Source: Hymenobacter negativus
Lineage (GTDB): Bacteria > Bacteroidota > Bacteroidia > Cytophagales > Hymenobacteraceae
Assembly (NCBI RefSeq): GCF_017571495.1
Contig: NZ_JAGETZ010000002.1
Span: 248,001 to 312,000, forward strand
Direction of reading: 5' to 3'
DNA: 64,000 nucleotides
The position numbers and the translations under genes are program-made. The notes below the pieces were generated by a model. It saw nothing but the letters and a program-made list of their open reading frames with translations, did not search any database and was not told the DNA's origin. This document shows positions 58,080-64,000 of this stretch, piece by piece (position 1 is the first letter of the stretch; every line of letters begins with the position of its first letter).

Positions 58080-59132
58080 ATGAAACACTTTCTGACAGTT
58101 CTTAAATATGTGCTGCTGCTGAGCATCTCGGGCGCGCTGATGTGGTATGCGATGCGCGGCCTGAAGTGGGACGACATCAGCCAGGCGATTCGCACGGCCA
58201 ACTACTGGTGGCTGGGCCTCACCATGGCGCTGTCGGTGCTGGGCTACTTCAGCCGGGCCTACCGCTGGCGGATGCAGCTCATCGCCTCCAAGCACGAAGT
58301 CGGATACTGGCCGGTATACCACGCCTCTATGGTGGGCAACCTGGCCAATATTGTGTTGCCCCGCATGGGGGAGGTTATTCGCTGCTCGGTACTGCGGCGC
58401 ACCAGCGGCGTGCCGGTGCAGGTGGCGTTGGGCACGGTGGTGACCGAGCGAGTGATTGATGTGCTGGTGCTGCTGAGCCTGATTGGTTCGGTGCTGCTGC
58501 TGGATTTCAATACGTTCTGGCGGTTTGTGACCGACAATGTGCTGGGTGGGCGCTATGATGCGCTGGCGCGCAACCGTACGCCGCTGCTCATTGCCGCCAT
58601 CATTGGGTTGGTGTTGCTGCTGTCGGTGGGCTACGCGCTGTTTCGCAACCTGGAGCGGCTGCGTCAGAATGCTGTTTTCAACAAAGGGGTGCTTTTTGTC
58701 AAAGGTCTGCTAGCGGGCGTTTTTAGCGTACTGAAGCTGGAGAATAAGGGCTTGTTCCTGCTTCATACCGTATTTACCTGGGTGGTTTACTACCTGATGG
58801 ACTACCTCGCTTTTTTCTGTTTTCCCGAGACCTATACCCTCGATATGCGCGCGGGGCTGGCGGTCCTCACCTTTGGCGCGTTTGGGATGGCGGCACCGGT
58901 AGCGGGCGGCATCGGCCCGTTTCACGTGATGGTGCAGGGCATTTTGCTGGTGTACGGCATTAGCAAGGAAGCCGGCATTGCCTACGCGCTGGTGGTGCAC
59001 GGCGCCCAAACCCTGCTGGTGGTGCTCATGGGCGGCATCAGCTTCGTGGCGGTGGCCGCCGCCGACAAAGGCAGCGTCCTCACCGAAGCCGAAGCACTGG
59101 CCGAAGAGCCGCTCACGACGGAAGGAATCTGA
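58080..59132 (+). CDS. Lysylphosphatidylglycerol synthase-like transmembrane protein
   Basis: From ATG at 58080 the product is 350 aa with about eight hydrophobic helices. The family signature is RAYRWRMQLIASKHEVGYWPVYHASMVGNLANIVLPRMGEVIRC (MprF/AglD flippase-like N-domain), followed by TVVTERVIDVLVLLSLIG and GIGPFHVMVQGILLVYG. The soluble aminoacyl-transferase domain is absent, so it is more probably a lipid flippase or uncharacterised membrane protein than an aminoacylator. It follows panD after a degenerate word-type inverted repeat. The acidic tail is cytoplasmic. Confidence 0.85.
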   Translation: MKHFLTVLKYVLLLSISGALMWYAMRGLKWDDISQAIRTANYWWLGLTMALSVLGYFSRAYRWRMQLIASKHEVGYWPVYHASMVGNLANIVLPRMGEVIRCSVLRRTSGVPVQVALGTVVTERVIDVLVLLSLIGSVLLLDFNTFWRFVTDNVLGGRYDALARNRTPLLIAAIIGLVLLLSVGYALFRNLERLRQNAVFNKGVLFVKGLLAGVFSVLKLENKGLFLLHTVFTWVVYYLMDYLAFFCFPETYTLDMRAGLAVLTFGAFGMAAPVAGGIGPFHVMVQGILLVYGISKEAGIAYALVVHGAQTLLVVLMGGISFVAVAAADKGSVLTEAEALAEEPLTTEGI

Positions 59133-59142
59133 TTTTTTTAAG

Positions 59143-59256
59143 GGTTGAATGTTGAGGGTGAGTTTTGAATGTTGAGGTTTTAACGCACCCCCAAGCGCTA
59201 ACAGCTGCATTCAAAACAGCGCATCCTACAACCCCTAAACATTCAAAACTCAACTC
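59143..59256. repeat. Degenerate word-type inverted repeat (GTTGAGTTTTGAATGTT)
   Basis: GAGTTTTGAATGTT (59160-59173) is the reverse complement of AACATTCAAAACTC (59238-59251); further GTTGAATGTTGAG words lie nearby. It sits immediately before the rfaE2 start. Confidence 0.5.
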
Positions 59257-59262
59257 TTCTTT

Positions 59263-59742
59263 ATGTGGACGAAAGATAAAATTCTGACCCGCGAGCAATT
59301 GCCTGCCACGCTGGATGGTTGGCGGGCTGCCGGACGCAAAGTGGTGTTCACTAATGGCTGTTTCGATTTGTTGCACCTCGGCCACGTCGATTATCTGGAG
59401 CAGGCGCGGCATTTAGGCGATGCCCTGGTGGTGGGCCTCAACACCGATGCCTCCGTGAGCTGCCTGAAGCCCGGCCGGCCCATTCAGGACGAAGCGGCGC
59501 GGGCCCGGATTCTGGCCTCACTGGCCTTTGTGGATGCTGTGGTGCTGTTTGGCGAACCCACGCCATTGGAACTGATTGAGCTGGTGCAGCCCGATGTGCT
59601 GGTGAAAGGCGATGATTATTCCATTGAAGCCATTGTGGGGCACGAAGTGGTATTGGCCCATGGCGGCACGGTGCGCACGGTGGCACTGGTACCGGGCTAC
59701 AGCACTTCGCGCATCGTGGCGCGCATTCTGGCCACGCAGTAG
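59263..59742 (+). CDS. rfaE2: D-glycero-beta-D-manno-heptose 1-phosphate adenylyltransferase
   Basis: The product is 159 aa, equivalent to the C-terminal domain of bifunctional HldE. The nucleotidyltransferase motifs [21 protein letters not shown] (HxGH, His38 and His41) and [24 protein letters not shown] are complete, and [10 protein letters not shown] contributes the second ATP-binding motif (ISTSKI-type). It makes ADP-heptose for LPS core. The stand-alone form is common in this phylum; the kinase half is not in the window. Confidence 0.9.
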   Translation: MWTKDKILTREQLPATLDGWRAAGRKVVFTNGCFDLLHLGHVDYLEQARHLGDALVVGLNTDASVSCLKPGRPIQDEAARARILASLAFVDAVVLFGEPTPLELIELVQPDVLVKGDDYSIEAIVGHEVVLAHGGTVRTVALVPGYSTSRIVARILATQ

Positions 59743-59877
59743 CTCTGGCAACAGGGAAAAGAGGGCATCTTTTTGCGAAAATGACTGTTACAGCATCGAA
59801 GGCCAGGCGCCGCGATGTGGCAGCACAGGCGTTGCATACAGGCCGATGAATCCTGAATTTAACCTCATTTCCTAACC

Positions 59878-60555
59878 ATGTCTTCTCCCTATTTGCTCAT
59901 TATCGTGCTGATGATTGCCAGCTGGGGCATCCAGTGGCGCTTGCGGAGCAAGTTCAAGCAATACTCGCTCGTGCCGCTGCACTCGGGGCTGAGCGGTGCC
60001 GAGGTCGCAGCCAAAATGCTGGCCGACCACAACATTCACGATGTGCGCATCATCAGTACCGACGGCCAGCTGACGGACCATTATAACCCGACGGATAAAA
60101 CCGTGAACCTGAGCGAGGGCGTGTATGCTGAGCGCAGTGCGGCGGCAGCAGCCATAGCCGCCCACGAGTGCGGCCATGCCGTGCAGCATGCCACTGCTTA
60201 CTCGATGCTGCAGTTTCGCTCGGCACTGGTGCCCACCCTTAGCGCCGTGTCGCGTTTCATGCCCTGGATTCTGATGGGCGGTATTCTGCTGCTGCGCACG
60301 TCGGTGATTCCGCTGGGTGTGGGCATTGCGCTATTTGCCCTCACCACGCTGTTTTCGTTCATCACCCTACCGGTGGAGTTCGACGCCTCCCGTCGCGCTC
60401 TGGCTTGGATGGATAAGCGGGGCGTGGTCACCGTGCAGGAGCATGCCATGGCCAAAGATGCCCTCTGGTGGGCCGCCATGACTTACGTGGTAGCAGCTCT
60501 GGCTTCCTTGGCAACGCTGCTCTATTACGTGAGTATTTTCATGCGCCGACGCTAG
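59878..60555 (+). CDS. Membrane zinc metallopeptidase (YugP-like, DUF2268-type)
   Basis: The product is 225 aa. An N-terminal hydrophobic segment (LLIIVLMIASWGIQW) precedes a cytoplasmic domain ending in the zinc site AAHECGHAVQHATAY (HExxH at residues 96-100). FDASRRALAWMDKRG supplies a third ligand region (Glu/Asp-rich EFDASRRA). Hydrophobic stretches (WILMGGILLL, VGIALFALTTLFSFITLP, MTYVVAALASLATLLYYVSIF) make it polytopic. It matches the YugP-like metalloprotease family; substrates are unknown. A terminator follows. Confidence 0.9.
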   Translation: MSSPYLLIIVLMIASWGIQWRLRSKFKQYSLVPLHSGLSGAEVAAKMLADHNIHDVRIISTDGQLTDHYNPTDKTVNLSEGVYAERSAAAAAIAAHECGHAVQHATAYSMLQFRSALVPTLSAVSRFMPWILMGGILLLRTSVIPLGVGIALFALTTLFSFITLPVEFDASRRALAWMDKRGVVTVQEHAMAKDALWWAAMTYVVAALASLATLLYYVSIFMRRR

Positions 60556-60576
60556 TCACAAGCGTTGCTGCATCCG

Positions 60577-60611
60577 AAAAGCCGCTCTCTGTTCGCAGAG
60601 GGCGGCTTTTT
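60577..60611 (+). terminator. Terminator after the metallopeptidase gene
   Basis: A stem AAAAGCCGC...CTG / CAG...GCGGCTTTT encloses GTTCG and is followed by a T-run. Confidence 0.78.
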
Positions 60612-60822
60612 ATGTGTTATCAGATAGCTAGTGTACCTAAATAATCCGAATTGAGAGAAGATAGTGGACTTATGTAGAAATATACCTACTATTGGGTATT
60701 GACACGAATAAAATAAAGATGCTTTTTTGTTGGACTATTTCAATCTAAGAGGTTTGCTGTAGAATTTCAACGCTTTCCAAGCAAAAATCTTTGGGTGCTG
60801 CGCCTTTTTTTCTGCCAATGCT

Positions 60823-61446
60823 ATGACCGACTCTACCCCTACGGCCCTGATTGCGGCTGCCCCCACACTATGGCGCAAGGGCTTGATTGCCATTCTCAAA
60901 GAGTGGTGGCCGCAATTGCGCATTGCCCTCACTGCTGATGCCACGCAAGTAGCTGATTTGGTGGCCAGCAGCCGGTTTGGGCTGCTGGTGCTGGATGAGG
61001 CACTGCCGGGCCGGGCCCTGCCGGAGCTACTAGGCCGGATGTATCGTACCCGGCCGGCCCAGCGGCTGGCGGTCCTCACCGACCCGAACTCGCCTGCCCA
61101 GCTAGCGGGTATGCCGCCCTGGCCCGGTAATCCGTTGCGTTTGCCGCGCCATGTGCTGCCCCACGCCTTGGTTGCGGCTTTAAGAACCTGGCTTGATGCG
61201 CCAATAGAGTCGGCCCTCATAGCTCAGCGTACTAATTCCGACACCATGCCCGACCCGTTCAGCCGCCGCGAGCTGGAGGTGCTGCGGCTCGTGGTGGCCG
61301 ACTGTTGCAACGAGGAAATTGCCAACCGTCTGTTTATTAATGTGCGAACAGTAGAAACGCACCGCCGCAACCTGCTGCACAAGGCCGGGACCCGCACGCT
61401 GGTGGGCTTGGCGGCGCGGGCCGTGCGGGAGGGCTGGGTGGCGTGA
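60823..61446 (+). CDS. LuxR-type regulator with degenerate receiver domain
   Basis: The product is 207 aa. The N-terminal half is receiver-like: Asp58 in LLVLDEALPG aligns with the phospho-acceptor position, but the acidic pair normally near residue 10 is AAAP here (LIAAAPTLWRKG) and the later Thr and Lys are unclear. The C-terminal HTH is complete: FSRRELEVLRLVVADCCNEEIANRLFINVRTVETHRRNLLHKAG. This suggests a DNA-binding regulator whose phosphorylation is weak or absent. It is the first gene before the unrecognised cassette at 61677, 231 nt away, and could control it. No sensor kinase is adjacent. Confidence 0.85.
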   Translation: MTDSTPTALIAAAPTLWRKGLIAILKEWWPQLRIALTADATQVADLVASSRFGLLVLDEALPGRALPELLGRMYRTRPAQRLAVLTDPNSPAQLAGMPPWPGNPLRLPRHVLPHALVAALRTWLDAPIESALIAQRTNSDTMPDPFSRRELEVLRLVVADCCNEEIANRLFINVRTVETHRRNLLHKAGTRTLVGLAARAVREGWVA

Positions 61447-61676
61447 AGTTTCAGTGTTGGCACTGATGCGTATGGGGCTGGAAAAGGCGTGCTTTACCAG
61501 CATATTTACCTGCCGTGCAATATCAGGAGCTAGATTTTGCTTCTTGGTCAGCTGATAATCAGCGATGCTTGCCCAAGGGCCATTGCAGGAGGATAAGCCT
61601 GCTTTTTGAGAACCAGTATTGCTTGAGAACAGAAAAGAGCAGCTTGCTATTCGATAAGCCTTTAACACTAACTGCC

Positions 61677-62270
61677 ATGGAAAAAGGAATGCTGGTCATA
61701 ATGGCTTGGATAGCTGGAGCCGGAGCAGTTGGAGGTGTCGTCAATGCCTTTATGTCGGACAACGGCTTCTTTCTGCCAGTAAGCACTACTACCGAGCGTG
61801 GTACGATGTGGCAGCCAGGGTATCTGGGCAATATTTTGGTGAGTACAGTTGCCGCGCTAGTATCGTGGGGGTTATATGGGCCAGCAGCTAACGCTGTGCT
61901 AGTTGTTTCGCCGCCAGTATCTGTGCCCGATGGCGCCAAGGTGATTAGCGTCTCACTTTCGCTAGCCAACTTAATGGGGGCCCTGATGGTGGGCGTTGCA
62001 GGGGCCCGCTGGCTCTCAAACGAAGTCGATAAAACGATGCTACGGCTTGCGATAACCAAAGTAGCAGCTGCGCCTGCTGACGCCAGTAAGGCCAGCCTAT
62101 TGGCTCAAGCATCCCCTTCTAAAGCAGTGCAGATTGCCGAACAAGTCTTTGAATCAGCACCTGCACCGGTTGAAAGCAAGGTTGATGAGTTGGCGCTTGA
62201 ATTGGCCGCCGGTCAGAGCAGCGCTGAAAGTATGCTCACAGAATTAGCCTCCAAGCTGAAATCAAAATAG
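61677..62270 (+). CDS. Hypothetical polytopic membrane protein with long cytoplasmic tail
   Basis: From ATG at 61677 the product is 197 aa. Three hydrophobic segments are visible (MLVIMAWIAGAGAVGGVVNAF, LGNILVSTVAALVSWGLYG, VISVSLSLANLMGALMVGVAGARWL), followed by a 95-residue Ala/Ser/Glu-rich tail (SKAVQIAEQVFESAPAPVESKVDELALELAAGQ). No family was recognised. It opens a run of three same-strand genes of unknown function (gaps 65 and 7 nt). Confidence 0.65.
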   Translation: MEKGMLVIMAWIAGAGAVGGVVNAFMSDNGFFLPVSTTTERGTMWQPGYLGNILVSTVAALVSWGLYGPAANAVLVVSPPVSVPDGAKVISVSLSLANLMGALMVGVAGARWLSNEVDKTMLRLAITKVAAAPADASKASLLAQASPSKAVQIAEQVFESAPAPVESKVDELALELAAGQSSAESMLTELASKLKSK

Positions 62271-62335
62271 CATATGAAGATTTAAGGGTCAATTTTTTGG
62301 CTCGCTGTTAGTTATAGCTTCTCGTGCGTCCGTTT

Positions 62336-62698
62336 ATGAAAGAAGTAGCTGAAAGCCGGGTTGTTACATTGCCCGATGACCAACCTCTGTCCGTTACCCT
62401 GCGCATTGGCAATGTGCAGCGCGGCGGTTCGATTATCCGGCTTCAACGCAACGGCGTTTCGACGCAGCTGGCCCGGGCCAATGAAATTACGGGCGTTATT
62501 GTCGGAACCGGAAGTTCGCTACGCGGTGGTGTAATGCAGGTCATTACGGTAGTGGTGGACGTGAACCCTGATAGCAACTGGACAAATGTCACACATCAGC
62601 TGACTGCCGGTAATCAAGTAGTTATAAGGGAGGATTTTCACGAAGAGGCGCCCGATGACCGGCTGGTTCGCTATACAATTAGCTACACGATTAACTAG
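62336..62698 (+). CDS. Small beta-rich hypothetical protein
   Basis: From ATG at 62336 the product is 120 aa with no signal or membrane segment. Alternating hydrophobic strands (SVTLRIGNVQRGGSIIRLQRNG, ITGVIVGTGSSLRGGVMQVITVVVDVNP, LVRYTISYTIN) suggest a small cytoplasmic beta-sandwich. An in-frame GTG at 62324 is a weaker start. It ends 7 nt before the next gene, so co-translation is likely. No family was recognised. Confidence 0.6.
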   Translation: MKEVAESRVVTLPDDQPLSVTLRIGNVQRGGSIIRLQRNGVSTQLARANEITGVIVGTGSSLRGGVMQVITVVVDVNPDSNWTNVTHQLTAGNQVVIREDFHEEAPDDRLVRYTISYTIN

Positions 62699-62705
62699 CG
62701 AACCA

Positions 62706-63791
62706 ATGAAAACTACGCTACTAACAGGGTTTTTCTGCTTGGTCAGCAGTTGGGCTGCCGTTGCTCAGTCAGTGGCTCCCGCACCTACTGTAGGAAGTCC
62801 TGAGTCATTGAAAGTGGTGCTTAAAAATCTGCGGGTGCCCATATCTCCCGGCATTGCGCTACTCGATAAAGCACCAACCAACATTGAGAGGGCCAGCACC
62901 CCGCATGCGCTGGGCGTGACACTGCTCAACGGCTTGCAGGGCAAGGATTTTGCTTTAGCGGTAGCTCCTTACTGGCTGTTCAACCATCCTGGGCTTACTT
63001 ATGCGAAGTACCGGGATGCAACCTTTGCGAATCGAGTGGCCCAGATTGTGCGGGATGTTGATGTGTCGGGCGCCGTCGTCTCTGCAACTGATTCGACGAG
63101 CAATGCGGCGGTAGGACTGCGGACAAACCTGTTTCGCATTGCCCGCAAAGACCCGCTGAACGCCACGTTACGGAAGAAGTACGAGGCTAAAGTCGACTTC
63201 TGGGCGCTGGAAGTGGCCGGAATGACTGCTGCTGACCCTGGCTTTAATGCAGCAAAGGATTCGGCTACGCACTATGGCGATAAACTGCAGCAGGTGTTGG
63301 TGGCGGAGTATAACGAGCCGGCGTTTCAAGTTAGCCTTGCCGGTGCCTACGCTTACCAATACCCCGACCGGGACCTGCGCGCCCGAAAGAGTGAGCGTTA
63401 CGGCGCCTGGCTCACCGCCGACTGGCGCCCCAAACGATACTTCGAAGCACTTCTGGTAGCGCGTTGGCAGCATTTGCCTACTGCGGGCACCACGGCCCAG
63501 GGCGAAGCTAAGAGCACCGCCGATGCCGTCGATTTAGGTTTTCGGGGCGGGTTCAACATCCCGCTACCAGGGCTTCAGCGCGACTGGTACCTGTCGCTGG
63601 AATACCTGCGGCGGTTTGCCGATGACAAGGCTGTAGCAGGCAAACGGGTAGCCTTTGTAACGGAGGCAGAGGTGACGGACGGTATTTATTTGACGGGTAC
63701 GTTTGGCGAGGATTTTGGGCCAAAACACCCGGTTGTGGCCTTGCTGGGTATCAACTTCGGCTTTGCTACACAGTCGCAACAAGCACGCTAG
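62706..63791 (+). CDS. Exported barrel-like hypothetical protein
   Basis: From ATG at 62706 the product is 361 aa. Signal peptide MKTTLLTGFFCLVSSWAAVAQ is clear. The second half is rich in aromatic-ended amphipathic strands (YFEALLVARWQHLP, AVDLGFRGGFNIPLPG, WYLSLEYLRRFAD, GIYLTGTFGEDFG, PVVALLGINFGFAT), resembling an outer-membrane beta-barrel. The N-terminal half is less regular. It starts 7 nt after the small protein gene. No family was recognised. Confidence 0.65.
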   Translation: MKTTLLTGFFCLVSSWAAVAQSVAPAPTVGSPESLKVVLKNLRVPISPGIALLDKAPTNIERASTPHALGVTLLNGLQGKDFALAVAPYWLFNHPGLTYAKYRDATFANRVAQIVRDVDVSGAVVSATDSTSNAAVGLRTNLFRIARKDPLNATLRKKYEAKVDFWALEVAGMTAADPGFNAAKDSATHYGDKLQQVLVAEYNEPAFQVSLAGAYAYQYPDRDLRARKSERYGAWLTADWRPKRYFEALLVARWQHLPTAGTTAQGEAKSTADAVDLGFRGGFNIPLPGLQRDWYLSLEYLRRFADDKAVAGKRVAFVTEAEVTDGIYLTGTFGEDFGPKHPVVALLGINFGFATQSQQAR

Positions 63792-63852
63792 CAACTATAA
63801 GAAACAGGCTTGTTTGGATAACGGGCCAGTGCTGATAATCTAACATCGGTCT

Positions 63853-64000
63853 ATGCAACCCCTGTCCGGAACAAACCCCATGAGCGAGTACGAGAACACG
63901 GTTTCGCGCAAGCTCATTGTCCTGCTGCATGCTTACACTTCTTCACCGAAGGCACTGCACGCTGTGCGCCAAGTAGTCGCTACCGCTTATCCAGTAGCTG
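63853..64000 (+). CDS. Start of an alpha/beta-hydrolase-like gene, cut by window edge
   Basis: Only 49 codons are visible (MQPLSGTNPMSEYENTVSRKLIVLLHAYTSSPKALHAVRQVVATAYP...). LIVLLHAYTSS resembles the first strand and oxyanion-hole loop of alpha/beta hydrolases (LLHG type, here LLHA). ATG at 63880 is an alternative start. It follows the unrecognised cassette by 61 nt on the same strand. The catalytic residues lie outside the window. Confidence 0.5.
   Translation, partial: MQPLSGTNPMSEYENTVSRKLIVLLHAYTSSPKALHAVRQVVATAYPVA

Noticed and set aside
1..64000. tRNA, rRNA, CRISPR array or prophage
   Set aside because: No tRNA arms with a CCA-adjacent acceptor stem, no rRNA stretches, no regularly spaced direct repeats and no structural phage genes were recognised by eye; a tRNAscan/Infernal run would be decisive.

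Overview
The window reads as chromosomal DNA of a member of the Bacteroidota, most likely Hymenobacter or a close Cytophagales relative. The evidence is the GC-rich coding sequence, Bacteroidota-type promoter boxes (TAnnTTTG) upstream of many genes, C-terminal type IX secretion (T9SS) sorting domains, a TonB-dependent receptor with an N-terminal carboxypeptidase-regulatory-like domain, and families largely restricted to the phylum (DUF4270, DUF4286, a GldM C-terminal-like protein, the glycosyltransferase-5-like gene beside panC/panD). I saw no tRNA, rRNA, CRISPR array, insertion sequence, integrase or phage module. Genus assignment is inference.

Layout. 1-3220: a truncated secreted subtilase. 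3550-8290: acyl-CoA dehydrogenase, AraC-type regulator, two small hypotheticals, NlpC/P60 peptidase. 8539-12412: a DUF1800/DUF1501 pair and a small membrane protein. 12505-18164, minus strand: two exported proteins built from repeated TonB C-terminal-like domains, a penicillin-acylase-family hydrolase and an RlpA-like protein. 18659-27670: scramblase-like protein, DUF72 protein, arylesterase-type GDSL hydrolase, small hypotheticals, MFS transporter, a ten-fold heptad-repeat ORF, CDF metal exporter, GldM-like secreted protein, ClpP, and an ECF sigma factor with a small partner. 27782-30749: TonB-dependent receptor with a His-rich small exported protein, probably for metal uptake. 30894-33833: two paralogous STAS-like proteins and HtpG.

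33834-39802 holds a decayed ORF between palindromic repeats, a beta-propeller protein, a T9SS-sorted alkaline phosphatase, a methyltransferase and a YpdA-like reductase. 39799-43164 is a lipoprotein plus a FadL-type porin/SGNH lipoprotein operon. 43316-50671: LptB, GH3-like protein, AIM24-like protein, MORN-like lipoprotein, GltX, RidA. 50753-60555 is a housekeeping block: DUF6056 membrane protein, GlmS, DUF4270 lipoprotein, truncated GT5 protein, and divergently PanC, PanD, LPG-synthase-like membrane protein, RfaE2 and a zinc metallopeptidase. 60823-64000 ends with a LuxR-type regulator lacking the usual receiver acidic pair and an unrecognised cassette (membrane protein, small protein, exported barrel-like protein, start of an alpha/beta hydrolase).

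The most unusual features are non-coding: a bipartite palindromic repeat (about 80 bp; units at 25893, 25947, 33908, 34207, 38709, 38768) that sits on gene ends and starts and supplies stop codons to neighbouring genes; two large convergent-gene palindromes sharing the word CGAGTACC; and several intergenic inverted repeats made of degenerate short words. Several start codons lie only 4-6 nt from a TAnnTTTG box, suggesting leaderless mRNAs.
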